From NCBI GenBank assembly GCA_043777755.1, contig JAYWHK010000123.1:1-10484 (forward strand): a DNA stretch of 10,484 bases. The letters are read 5' to 3'. Position numbers and translations under genes: made by a program. This DNA is from CANHEE01 sp043777755 (GTDB lineage: Bacteria > Bacteroidota > Bacteroidia > Chitinophagales > Saprospiraceae). The notes under the pieces were generated by a model. That model saw only the letters and a list, made by a program, of their open reading frames with translations. It was not told where the DNA came from and searched no databases. Below, in pieces: positions 1 through 6,488 of the stretch (position 1 is its first letter; each line of letters opens with the position of its first letter).

Positions 1-255
1 TGACCAATCCCATTTGTCGTAAATCCACAAATCGTTATCTTCTGGATTTTGTCGAGCAAAAAGTTTTTTGTTCCCTTCAAAAATTTCTTTTATCGTAGAG
101 ATTGTCATTGACTTACCAAAACGACGAGGTCTGGACAGGAAGTATTGCCTTCCGTCTGTCAGAATTTTATAAATCAACGCTGTTTTGTCCGCATAAACAC
201 AATTATCACTACGGAGTTTTGCAAAATCTTGAATACTAATAGGTAGTTTTTTCAT
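1..255 (-). CDS. AAA-ATPase-like protein, N-terminal part (cut by window edge)
   Basis: The minus strand is open from an ATG at 255 to the window edge, giving 85 residues that begin MKKLPISIQDFAKLRS. Visible motifs are YADKT (about 22-26), ILTDGRQYFLSRPRRFGKS (Walker A-type loop, about residues 31-49) and FEGNKKLF near residue 60, ending at W-D-W. This pattern (yADKT, then YFLSRPRRFGKS, then lFeGnkeLF, then yDkWdW) is typical of the AAA-ATPase-like family (PF09820). Members are usually about 500 residues and often end in a PD-(D/E)XK nuclease-like domain (DUF1703); that half lies outside the window, so it is an inference here. Such genes occur in many copies in Bacteroidota genomes and their role is not established. 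A good promoter lies just upstream (288-320). Nothing in the visible part looks damaged. Confidence 0.85.
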   Translation of the reverse strand, partial: MKKLPISIQDFAKLRSDNCVYADKTALIYKILTDGRQYFLSRPRRFGKSMTISTIKEIFEGNKKLFARQNPEDNDLWIYDKWDWS

Positions 256-287
256 TCGTTTTGTATGTTACAAGAAATAAACAAGTA

Positions 288-320
288 CAAAGATAGGCGT
301 TTTCTTTTATAAAAAACAAA
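288..320 (-). promoter_or_regulatory. Bacteroidota-type promoter for the AAA-ATPase-like gene
   Basis: On the minus strand TATCTTTG (295 to 288) matches the -7 box TAnnTTTG exactly, and TTTG (320 to 317) matches the -33 box, with a 21-bp spacer. The start of transcription would fall near 281-283, about 27 nt before the ATG at 255. The -33 box lies inside the T-tract of the terminator of the preceding gene. The boxes are seen in the sequence; activity is inferred. Confidence 0.6.
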
Positions 321-357
321 AAACGAGTAAAATACTCACGTATCATTACTCGTTTTT
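311..357 (-). terminator. Rho-independent terminator after the DUF1501 gene
   Basis: A perfect 12-bp inverted repeat, AAAAACGAGTAA (319-330) and TTACTCGTTTTT (346-357), encloses a 15-nt loop. Read on the minus strand it is followed by TTTTTTGTTTTTT, a strong U-tract. It starts 18 nt past the DUF1501 stop codon. A competing short hairpin GAGTA-AAA-TACTC lies at 325-337. Because the stem also starts with A's on the plus strand, it could work weakly in both directions, but no plus-strand gene ends here. Confidence 0.75.
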
Positions 358-374
358 CATAAAAAAATGTATTT

Positions 375-1973
375 CTACCTTACTTTTATTATAGGTTTTA
401 CTTGTTGCAATTGTTCGTTCTGCAAACGGGCATAATATACGCCAGCTGGCAAATCGCCCAAATCGCAACGCATTTCGTATTTCCCTTCAATTTTGATTTC
501 GTCCACCAAAGTTCTTAAAATCTGTCCTTCGTTATTGAAAATACTTACCATTGTATGTCCGCCTTTTGTTTCGTACTTGATGCTTGTCGCTTCTTGGAAT
601 GGATTTGGATAAGCCATCAACATATTCTCACCAGCGGCATTGTTCGCTTCGTGAACATCGACTGGTAAACAACCAATTGGGTCAAGTAAAGGTAATTTTT
701 GGAAATTTTTCAATAAGATAGTGTCCAAATCAGTTTGCGGAACGCAGAACCAATCGCCCAAAATACTCGCATAGACAGAACGGAAATCGTACTGCATCGG
801 AATATTAGAATTGATATTTGTACCAGTAGGAACGTCAATGTTTTTACCGACGACACCTGCTTTTACAGGTTTTCCAAACATAAACATTGGCGCAGCAGCA
901 CCGTGGTCAGTTCCAAATGAAGCGTTTGATTTGATACGACGACCAAACTCTGAAAAGGTAAAACCACAAACTCGGTCTTCTAATCCCATCAGTTTCATAT
1001 CATCTAAAAAGCCATAAACAGCATCAGCAACACCTTTTAATAAGTTGGCGTGAGTTCCTGTGGTTTTATCTAAAATATCTGTTTGAGAGTTGTGCGTGTC
1101 AAAACCACCTGTACTTAACCAGTAAATACGGGTTTTCAAACCTCCTGCGATGCAACGAGCTACAGTTTTGAGCTGATTGCCAAGATTCACTCCTGGTATA
1201 TTTCCTGCTCCAGTTGGATAAAGTGTTGAAAGGTTTTTACTTTTATCATAAGCTGCTTTTACAACATCTTCAAACTTATCCGTTTGGCGCATAATTTCAC
1301 GTACAAAAGATAATTCTTGACCTGAAAACTCACTATTTGCTGTATCTGTAAAAGGATAAGTTGATAAATCCAAGGAATTGCCAGGCGTATTCAATGAATA
1401 GCCCATACCAATACCACCAAATTGTGTCGCAACTGTACCAGCACCGCCCATTTTTATAGCCAAAGGATCTGGCATTTTTGCGTTAGGATAGCCAATAGGG
1501 AAGTTCGGATATTCGTAATTAAGGTAACGGGAAGCCCAGCCTGTATTGATGTTTTTGTTAGCATCGGAACCTGTCATCCAAATATCTGTCGCTCTAAAAT
1601 GCGAGAAATTAAAATTCGGATAACCAACACTTTGAATAACATTTAGTTTTCCTTCTTTGTAAAGCTCGTGAAAAGAAGCCATTGCAGGGTGAATTCCTGT
1701 TTCGTCAGTTAGTTTTAATATTTTATTTTCGGGCAACATGATATTGTCACGTTGTGCTTTCAGATTAGCGTATTGGTCAATAGGAATCACCATATTTAGA
1801 CCATCATTACCACCACTCAATTGAATTACCACCAAAACACGGTCGGTTTCAAAAAGTCCTGCGGTCATTGCTTGTACCATTGGGCTATTTGCCATTGCTT
1901 GCACGGTGTTTCCTCCTATGACGGTCAAAGCACCTGCAGCTGGTATTTTTTTTAGAAAATCTCTACGATTCAT
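375..1973 (-). CDS. DUF1501 family protein with Tat-like signal and T9SS sorting domain
   Basis: 532 residues. The N-terminus MNRRDFLKK carries a twin-arginine motif (RRDFLK, 3-8), a mildly hydrophobic stretch (10-21) and a possible cleavage site after AMA (26-28). The DUF1501 (PF07394) core follows: LSGGNDGLN (52-60), the H-P-x-M and GYPN...SHFRATDIW block (95-132), GGFDTHNSQ (289-297), and FSEFGRR then GTDHG (340-358). The Asp/His-rich motifs resemble metal sites of the alkaline-phosphatase/sulfatase fold, to which this family has been compared; no activity is established. Residues from about 453 to the end form a T9SS type A sorting domain: YPNPF (455-459), beta-strands, LPAGVYYARL and a final KPIIKVR. 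The protein is therefore probably exported and surface-anchored or secreted. It lies 145 bp behind the DUF1800 gene on the same strand with no promoter box seen between them, and a terminator follows. The leader is A-rich without a Shine-Dalgarno sequence. Length and motifs look complete. Confidence 0.93.
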   Translation of the reverse strand: MNRRDFLKKIPAAGALTVIGGNTVQAMANSPMVQAMTAGLFETDRVLVVIQLSGGNDGLNMVIPIDQYANLKAQRDNIMLPENKILKLTDETGIHPAMASFHELYKEGKLNVIQSVGYPNFNFSHFRATDIWMTGSDANKNINTGWASRYLNYEYPNFPIGYPNAKMPDPLAIKMGGAGTVATQFGGIGMGYSLNTPGNSLDLSTYPFTDTANSEFSGQELSFVREIMRQTDKFEDVVKAAYDKSKNLSTLYPTGAGNIPGVNLGNQLKTVARCIAGGLKTRIYWLSTGGFDTHNSQTDILDKTTGTHANLLKGVADAVYGFLDDMKLMGLEDRVCGFTFSEFGRRIKSNASFGTDHGAAAPMFMFGKPVKAGVVGKNIDVPTGTNINSNIPMQYDFRSVYASILGDWFCVPQTDLDTILLKNFQKLPLLDPIGCLPVDVHEANNAAGENMLMAYPNPFQEATSIKYETKGGHTMVSIFNNEGQILRTLVDEIKIEGKYEMRCDLGDLPAGVYYARLQNEQLQQVKPIIKVR

Positions 1974-1990
1974 TTTGTTTTATATATTAA

Positions 1991-2030
1991 AGACCTCTCC
2001 TAAATCCTCTCGCAAAGAGAGGACTTTGAA
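1991..2030. repeat. Small palindromic intergenic repeat
   Basis: TCCTCTC (2005-2011) and GAGAGGA (2017-2023) pair as a perfect 7-bp stem around GCAAA, preceded by ACCTCTCCTAAA and followed by CTTTGAAG. This layout (acctctcctaaatcctctc...gagaggactttgaag) resembles the short CT-rich palindromes scattered between genes in many Bacteroidota genomes. It sits in the 145-bp gap between the DUF1800 and DUF1501 genes, where it might fine-tune expression of the downstream gene or simply be a mobile REP-like element. No T-tract follows on either strand, so it is not a classical terminator. Confidence 0.5.
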
Positions 2031-2083
2031 GCGCCGAATTAATCAATAATTTAGAAGTGAACTCTACTTCTTTGTTTACCTCC

Positions 2084-2108
2084 ATTTCCTTTCATTTGGG
2101 AAGGAAAT
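2084..2108 (-). other. Stem-loop directly after the DUF1800 stop codon
   Basis: ATTTCCTT (2084-2091) pairs perfectly with AAGGAAAT (2101-2108). The stem extends by a G-T and a C-G pair to 10 bp around a 5-nt loop. It begins 10 nt past the DUF1800 stop. No U-tract follows on the minus strand, so it more likely protects or processes the mRNA between the two cistrons than ends it. A smaller stem, AGAAGT/ACTTCT (2053-2058 with 2066-2071), lies next to it. Confidence 0.4.
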
Positions 2109-2118
2109 TTGTTTTTTA

Positions 2119-4071
2119 TCAATGCAATTGGTATTCAGCAGCTGTAAAAAGCAACTTAAATAGTTCAACTACTTTGGTTTTTACAGCAATGGCATTTACA
2201 TTGGTCGAATTAATATCTGCTTTTAAAGCATTCATACCAGTTGTCCAATGCGCATCTTTTTTTAGGTCGTTAGCATTAGCAATGGCAAAAAATCTTGCTT
2301 TTACTTTATCTTTTATAGCCTGTGAAAGCTCAGACGGATAAAATAAGCTACACAATTCTGATATGGCAACATTTAAATCATTCGAATCAGGAATATTAAA
2401 TATTACATTGAGCCAGTTGATAGGAAGAGTCAAATTTCCATTAACAACCAAACTATTACTTGCACTTTCATAATATACCATTTGATTTTCGCTATTTCCA
2501 AAGCTAAATCCAGTGTCATTGCGACGTGCAAGACGAGCTGAAATAGAAGATGAATCTAACCATACTTCGTAAAAAAGTGGTTCTTGATAATAAGCTGCCC
2601 AACCAGCAACATTTGGTGGATCACCAAGATTAAGCCCTAAACTAGAAACTCTATCTTTTAAAGTACTTGCGATGGAGTACTGAATTTCATAATTTTTTGG
2701 GTCAGCTGGTATTTTATATTCGAGTGTGCGCCAATGCCCAATCATAAAGTCAATAGGATTTTTTACCATTGCACCTACGTATTCTTGTTTGTAAAAATAC
2801 TCGCTTGTAAATAGAGCTTTCAAAACAGGCTTAATTTCAAATTTTGATGTTCGGAAAAGCTCTGCCAACGGCTCTATGACATTTTTTTCAATATCATCGT
2901 CAATTTTATAATATACAAAAAATGTAAATAATTTTCGGCAAATGAATTTTGAAACTTCATCAACAGAGAAAATCATATCCACCAATTGGGTGATTTCGCT
3001 TGCTCCACCAGTAGCAGAGCCATCTCCTTTGATTACTTTATTTCCATAAAAAGCTGAAAAAACTTTGTCTGTTTTATCGTGTCTTCCTGGAGCAGGAATA
3101 GATGAATAAGGAACAGCTGGGTCTAAAATTTCTTTATTCGTAGCATCATTACGACCAAGTACTAACCAACCTGACAATACTCTTGCTGCTGCTTTTACAT
3201 CGTCTTCTGTATAGCTAGAACCCAGACCTTTACCTACAGTAAAAAGCTCTTGCAATTCACGAGCATAATTTTCATTTACAGAGGTTGGCTTAGAGCCATC
3301 GTTAGTGTTACCATTAAGATAAATCAACATGGCGGGGTCAAGGGTTACATCATAAACCATTTTTTTGAAATTACCCAAGGCATATTTTCTCAAAAGCGCA
3401 ATATGATTGTAACTCATAATTGCATTGTTAATATCTGCTACTTCGGTTGCAAAATGGTTGTGCCAAAAAAATGTCATTTTTTCACGAACAGTACGCTCTT
3501 GTTCTAACATTAATTTTGCCCACCAAGATTTTAAAGAATTACGCCTAACATTATCAGAATTCATATTTCCAGAGTCGGCAGGATTGACACGATAATTAAC
3601 CCAAGTATCGCCCATTTTTAAACCTTTCCAAGCTGCATATTTTACATTAGTTGCGGCATTGGGCATATCATATACGTCATCAGTAGCGACTGTTTCCATT
3701 ACCCATAGCAACTTGCCTTGAGCATCTTTTTTTTGATTGCCCTGAGCATCTAAAATAGGTACATAGATAGGATTGCCAGCACTATCTACTTTTGGCTTGC
3801 CTGTAACTGGGTCGATTGCTTGTTTTTGACGAGATATAGCTGTGCTATAATTCTTCACTGGCGGTGCTGGTGGCGTAGCTGACACGTTCAATAGAGAATC
3901 TACAACTTGCGACATTGTTCTGTTCTCAAATGCTTTGAGGTCAGCGGTGCTTACGCCAAAAAGTGTTCGACGAAGGAGGTGGTGCAGTTGTTTTTTTCCA
4001 AATGTACCAGTGTAAGGTTTGATAGGGCCGCTTGGTGGCGGTGAGAAAAAAGTAGAGGATTGGTTCGACAT
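2119..4071 (-). CDS. DUF1800 family protein
   Basis: 650 residues. Family motifs (PF08811) appear in order: QLHHLLRRTLFG (28-39); WWAKLMLEQERTVREKMTFFWHNHFATE (183-210); LDPAMLIYLNG (244-254); ENYARELQELFTVG (267-280); the ED-D-V-K-AAARVLSGW block (289-302); GRHD (329-332); FICRKLFTFFVY (376-387); NPIDFMIGHWRTL (438-450); and GLNLGDPPNVAGW (479-491), with a closing AAEYQL. The biochemical function of DUF1800 is unknown. It is usually encoded next to DUF1501, as here, and the two are thought to act together at the cell envelope. Unlike its partner, this protein shows no convincing Sec, Tat or lipoprotein signal at the N-terminus (MSNQSSTFFSPPPSG) and no T9SS sorting domain at the C-terminus. 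Residues about 80-125 are a low-complexity insertion with four D-x(2-3)-G units. It is the first gene of a probable two-gene operon, and the start was chosen at the first ATG before the conserved LLRR block. Confidence 0.92.
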   Translation of the reverse strand: MSNQSSTFFSPPPSGPIKPYTGTFGKKQLHHLLRRTLFGVSTADLKAFENRTMSQVVDSLLNVSATPPAPPVKNYSTAISRQKQAIDPVTGKPKVDSAGNPIYVPILDAQGNQKKDAQGKLLWVMETVATDDVYDMPNAATNVKYAAWKGLKMGDTWVNYRVNPADSGNMNSDNVRRNSLKSWWAKLMLEQERTVREKMTFFWHNHFATEVADINNAIMSYNHIALLRKYALGNFKKMVYDVTLDPAMLIYLNGNTNDGSKPTSVNENYARELQELFTVGKGLGSSYTEDDVKAAARVLSGWLVLGRNDATNKEILDPAVPYSSIPAPGRHDKTDKVFSAFYGNKVIKGDGSATGGASEITQLVDMIFSVDEVSKFICRKLFTFFVYYKIDDDIEKNVIEPLAELFRTSKFEIKPVLKALFTSEYFYKQEYVGAMVKNPIDFMIGHWRTLEYKIPADPKNYEIQYSIASTLKDRVSSLGLNLGDPPNVAGWAAYYQEPLFYEVWLDSSSISARLARRNDTGFSFGNSENQMVYYESASNSLVVNGNLTLPINWLNVIFNIPDSNDLNVAISELCSLFYPSELSQAIKDKVKARFFAIANANDLKKDAHWTTGMNALKADINSTNVNAIAVKTKVVELFKLLFTAAEYQLH

Positions 4072-4161
4072 AATTACTAATGTTGATTTTTTTGCTTGAA
4101 TAAATACAAAATGTGCTGTATTATTATAAATTAGACTTTTCTTGGTTCAAAAAGTTTAATG

Positions 4162-4169
4162 CAAAGTTA
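4162..4169 (-). promoter_or_regulatory. Possible -7 box for the DUF1800-DUF1501 operon
   Basis: Read on the minus strand the sequence is TAACTTTG, an exact TAnnTTTG match, about 90 nt before the DUF1800 start codon. No TTG appears at the expected -33 distance, where the DNA is a run of A and T. The call rests on one box only. Confidence 0.35.
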
Positions 4170-4258
4170 ATATTTTTTTTATAAATATAAAAAAATAAAA
4201 TTATTTTATATGCCTTTTGTCAAAAAAACCTTGTAATGGCAGATTGGGTGAATAATTG

Positions 4259-4334
4259 CGTAGAGAAAAGGCACGCCTTTTCTCACACTACGAAAACATA
4301 CGGAACACGAGAAAAGGCGTGCCTTTTCTCTACG
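4259..4334. repeat. Double palindrome: 26-bp perfect inverted repeat of self-complementary units
   Basis: The 26-bp arm 4259-4284 is the exact reverse complement of 4309-4334, separated by 24 bp. Each arm is itself a palindrome: GAGAAAAGGC-AC-GCCTTTTCTC (4263-4284) and GAGAAAAGGC-GT-GCCTTTTCTC (4309-4330). The region can therefore form either one long hairpin or two short ones. The ends CGTAGAG and CTCTACG resemble the gtagaga...tctctac palindromes dispersed through many bacterial genomes. CATACG (4297-4302) and CGTATGCGTATG (4333-4344) add a possible outer stem to the right unit. A 66-codon antisense reading frame crossing it is an artefact of the repeat. Confidence 0.9.
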
Positions 4335-4472
4335 TATGCGTATGGAAACAAAAAATTTTATAGAAACAACGATTTTAAAAAAAAAATCACTTTCTTTGCA
4401 GTACAATAAGTTTTCTTAATGTATCGTTAAGCAAATACAAACACTAAATTTTATACCTATTTTATCCAAACT

Positions 4473-5567
4473 ATGAAAAAAGTACTACTTTTACTCCTCG
4501 TTAGCAATTTTTTATTTGCTCAGAAAAAAAAATATTCCAATGAGTTTCTTAATATCGGAATTGGCGGAAAAGGTCAAGCTATGGGCGGTGCAATGACAGC
4601 GAATGTCAATGATGTAACTGCTGCTTTTTGGAATCCTGCGAATCTGACCAGCCTTGATGCAAAAGATGGACTACAAGTTGGCGCAATGCACACGGAGTGG
4701 TTTGCTGGAATTGGAAGCTACGATTACATCGCTTTGGCGATTCCGATGGCTGAAAAACGTCGAACAATTGGCTTGTCTATTATCCGTTTTGGAATTGATG
4801 GAATCCCTAATACATTGAGTCTTTATGACGACGATGGTACTATTAATTTTGACAAAGTAACCACGTTCAGTGCTGCGGATTATGCTGTTTTGGGTAGTTT
4901 TGCACAAGGTTTGAATATTAGAGGAAATCAACTTTCTTTGGGTGGAAATGTCAAGGTTGTTCGTCGTGTGATTGGAACTTTTGCCAATTCTTGGGGCTTT
5001 GGTTTGGATTTGGGCGCACAATATCAAGTCAAAAATTTCAAATTCGGTTTGGCTTTGAAAGATGCTACAAATACATTCAATTCATGGCGTTTTGCTTTTA
5101 CAGACAAAGAAAAACAAGTGTTGAGTTTTACAAACAATGTTGTGCCGATTAGCTCGTTGGAGGTGACTCGTCCGACCATTAATTTGGGAATTGCTTACCA
5201 AAAAAAGTTCAACAAAGTTGGTGTTTTGGCAGAAGCTGATTTGATTGCAACAACAGACGGTCAAAGAAATACGCTTATTAGTGGCAGCAAAATCAGTATG
5301 AATCCTGCGGCTGGTGTCGAAATCAGTTATGACGATTTGGTGTATGTTCGTGGTGGAATTTCAAATTTTCAAAAAGACAATACTTTTGATAAAAAAGGTT
5401 TTTGGGTTAGTCAGCCAGGCGTTGGTCTTGGTTTGAAAATCAGAAATATCAAATTGGATTATGCTTTTACAAATGTCGGAAGTACTGAAAATCGTTCTTA
5501 TTCGCACATCGTTTCGTTGATTTTACAGGTAAAACCAAGAACCCCGAAAGGGAGGTTACAAGATTAA
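4473..5567 (+). CDS. PorV/PorQ-family outer-membrane beta-barrel protein
   Basis: 364 residues. A Sec signal peptide is clear: MKK, then LLLLLVSNFLFA, with cleavage expected before Q17. The mature start carries the family hallmark FLNIGIGGKGQAMGGA (25-40) followed by VNDVTAAFWNPANL (45-58). Most of the remainder alternates polar and aromatic/aliphatic residues, as expected for barrel strands (for example LGSFAQGLNIRGNQLSLGG and VGVLAEADLIATT). PorV and PorQ are outer-membrane barrels of the type IX secretion system; PorV carries cargo to the attachment complex. The wider family includes many paralogues of unknown task, so this is a family call and not an assignment to PorV or PorQ. It is the first gene of an operon, ending 6 nt before the ABC ATPase gene. 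The start is preceded by an AT-rich leader without a Shine-Dalgarno sequence. The last 10 or so residues (KPRTPKGRLQD) do not look like a barrel end and are encoded by a small GC-rich palindrome. Confidence 0.85.
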   Translation: MKKVLLLLLVSNFLFAQKKKYSNEFLNIGIGGKGQAMGGAMTANVNDVTAAFWNPANLTSLDAKDGLQVGAMHTEWFAGIGSYDYIALAIPMAEKRRTIGLSIIRFGIDGIPNTLSLYDDDGTINFDKVTTFSAADYAVLGSFAQGLNIRGNQLSLGGNVKVVRRVIGTFANSWGFGLDLGAQYQVKNFKFGLALKDATNTFNSWRFAFTDKEKQVLSFTNNVVPISSLEVTRPTINLGIAYQKKFNKVGVLAEADLIATTDGQRNTLISGSKISMNPAAGVEISYDDLVYVRGGISNFQKDNTFDKKGFWVSQPGVGLGLKIRNIKLDYAFTNVGSTENRSYSHIVSLILQVKPRTPKGRLQD

Positions 5568-5573
5568 TACATT

Positions 5574-6488
5574 ATGGAAACAATTTTTTCAAGTAAAAAA
5601 TTAAGCAAAAACTATCCAACATTCACTTTAGAGCCTTTTGATTTGACACTCGAATTGGGTAAAGTCTATGGTGTTGTTGGTGAAAATGCGGCTGGAAAAA
5701 CAACCCTTTTGCGCATAATTGCGCACGATTTGCTCAAAGACGCTGGCGATTATGCGTATTCTTTTTCGTTGAAAAATCTCGAAAATTGGGAGATTTCAAA
5801 AGATAAAATTGCTTACATCACGCAAGAATTAGAAAGTTGGAAAGGGAAAATGTATGAATATGTACTTTTTTCGGCAGTTTCTCATGGTTTGAAACCCATC
5901 GAAGCGATTTTTTCAACAGAAAAAACAATGAATCGTTTGGGCCTCAGTGATTTAGGCACTCGAACTTGGTCGGAGATTTCGGGCGGGTACAAGTTGCGTT
6001 TTGCTTTGGCAGCGGCATTTGTTTGGCATCCAAAATTGGTGGTGATGGACGAGCCGTTGGCGAATCTTGATGTCGCTACGCAACACTTGATTTTGGAAGC
6101 GATGCGAGAATTTGCACAAGACAAAGATTATCCGAAAGCGATTGTGATTAGTTCGCAGCATTTGGTAGAAATAGAAAATATCGCTGATGATTTGATTTAT
6201 GTCGAAAAGGGAAAAGTTGTTTTTAGTGGCAATAAAAATACGTTTGGTTCGGACAGAATAAGCAACGTTTTTGAGTTGAATTGTAATGCTGATGTAGCAA
6301 CACTTTACCAGATTTTTTCCAGTCAATCCAATGTGAAAATTACGCAATCTGGTTTTGATGTATTGCTCACAACGCCTTTGGAAATGTCAAGTTCTGAATT
6401 GCTTAAAACCTTGTTAATCAACAATGTAGAAGTCAATTATTTCAGAAATATCAGCCAATCTTCTAAAAAAATGTTTATTCATGAATAA
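5574..6488 (+). CDS. ABC transporter ATP-binding protein
   Basis: 304 residues, one complete nucleotide-binding domain. Walker A is GENAAGKT (36-43), the Q-loop is at Q84 (YITQELESW), the signature is EISGGYKLR (134-142), Walker B is KLVVMDEP (154-161), the D-loop is ANLD (163-166) and the H-loop is H196 (SSQHLVEIE). All catalytic residues are present. The signature ISGGY differs slightly from LSGGQ, as is common in ABC-2 type exporters. After about residue 225 comes an 80-residue C-terminal extension, similar in position to the tails of ABC-2 export ATPases. The protein should act on the cytoplasmic face with the membrane protein encoded next. Their genes overlap by 8 nt (ATGAATAA), pointing to translational coupling and a fixed partnership. 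The 6-nt gap to the upstream barrel gene places it in the same operon. Substrate unknown. I considered the gliding ATPase GldA, but there are no gldF/gldG neighbours. Confidence 0.93.
   Translation: METIFSSKKLSKNYPTFTLEPFDLTLELGKVYGVVGENAAGKTTLLRIIAHDLLKDAGDYAYSFSLKNLENWEISKDKIAYITQELESWKGKMYEYVLFSAVSHGLKPIEAIFSTEKTMNRLGLSDLGTRTWSEISGGYKLRFALAAAFVWHPKLVVMDEPLANLDVATQHLILEAMREFAQDKDYPKAIVISSQHLVEIENIADDLIYVEKGKVVFSGNKNTFGSDRISNVFELNCNADVATLYQIFSSQSNVKITQSGFDVLLTTPLEMSSSELLKTLLINNVEVNYFRNISQSSKKMFIHE

Larger units (their letters stand above)
4072..4472. other. Divergent intergenic region (401 bp) between the DUF1800 gene and the PorV/PorQ-like operon
   Basis: No gene is supported here. From left to right it holds the DUF1800 leader, a possible minus-strand -7 box (4162-4169), an almost pure A+T tract (4172-4207, including the AT palindrome ATTTTTTTTATA/TATAAAAAAAT at about 4172-4196), the double palindrome 4259-4334, and about 130 bp of AT-rich sequence before the ATG at 4473. 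For the plus-strand operon only weak -7 look-alikes are visible (TAAGTTTT at 4407, TAAATTTT at 4445), neither with a matching -33 box. Confidence 0.7.

Noticed and set aside
4206..4406. 66-codon minus-strand reading frame across the double palindrome
   Set aside because: Its length comes from the repeat lacking stop codons; it has no promoter match, and its composition is odd (repeated basic and aromatic runs encoded by the palindrome arms).
4671..5027. 118-codon minus-strand frame opposite the barrel gene
   Set aside because: Antisense shadow of a clearly coding gene; Ser/Thr/Asn-rich with no recognisable motif.
4473..5567. Direct naming as porV or porQ
   Set aside because: The family motif fits, but many paralogues share it and no other T9SS machinery gene lies nearby.
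5952..6347. 131-codon minus-strand frame opposite the ABC ATPase gene
   Set aside because: Antisense to the Walker B region of an intact ATPase; no domain and no promoter.
5574..6488. Assignment as the gliding ATPase GldA
   Set aside because: The ATPase is generic at motif level, and its neighbours are not gldF or gldG.
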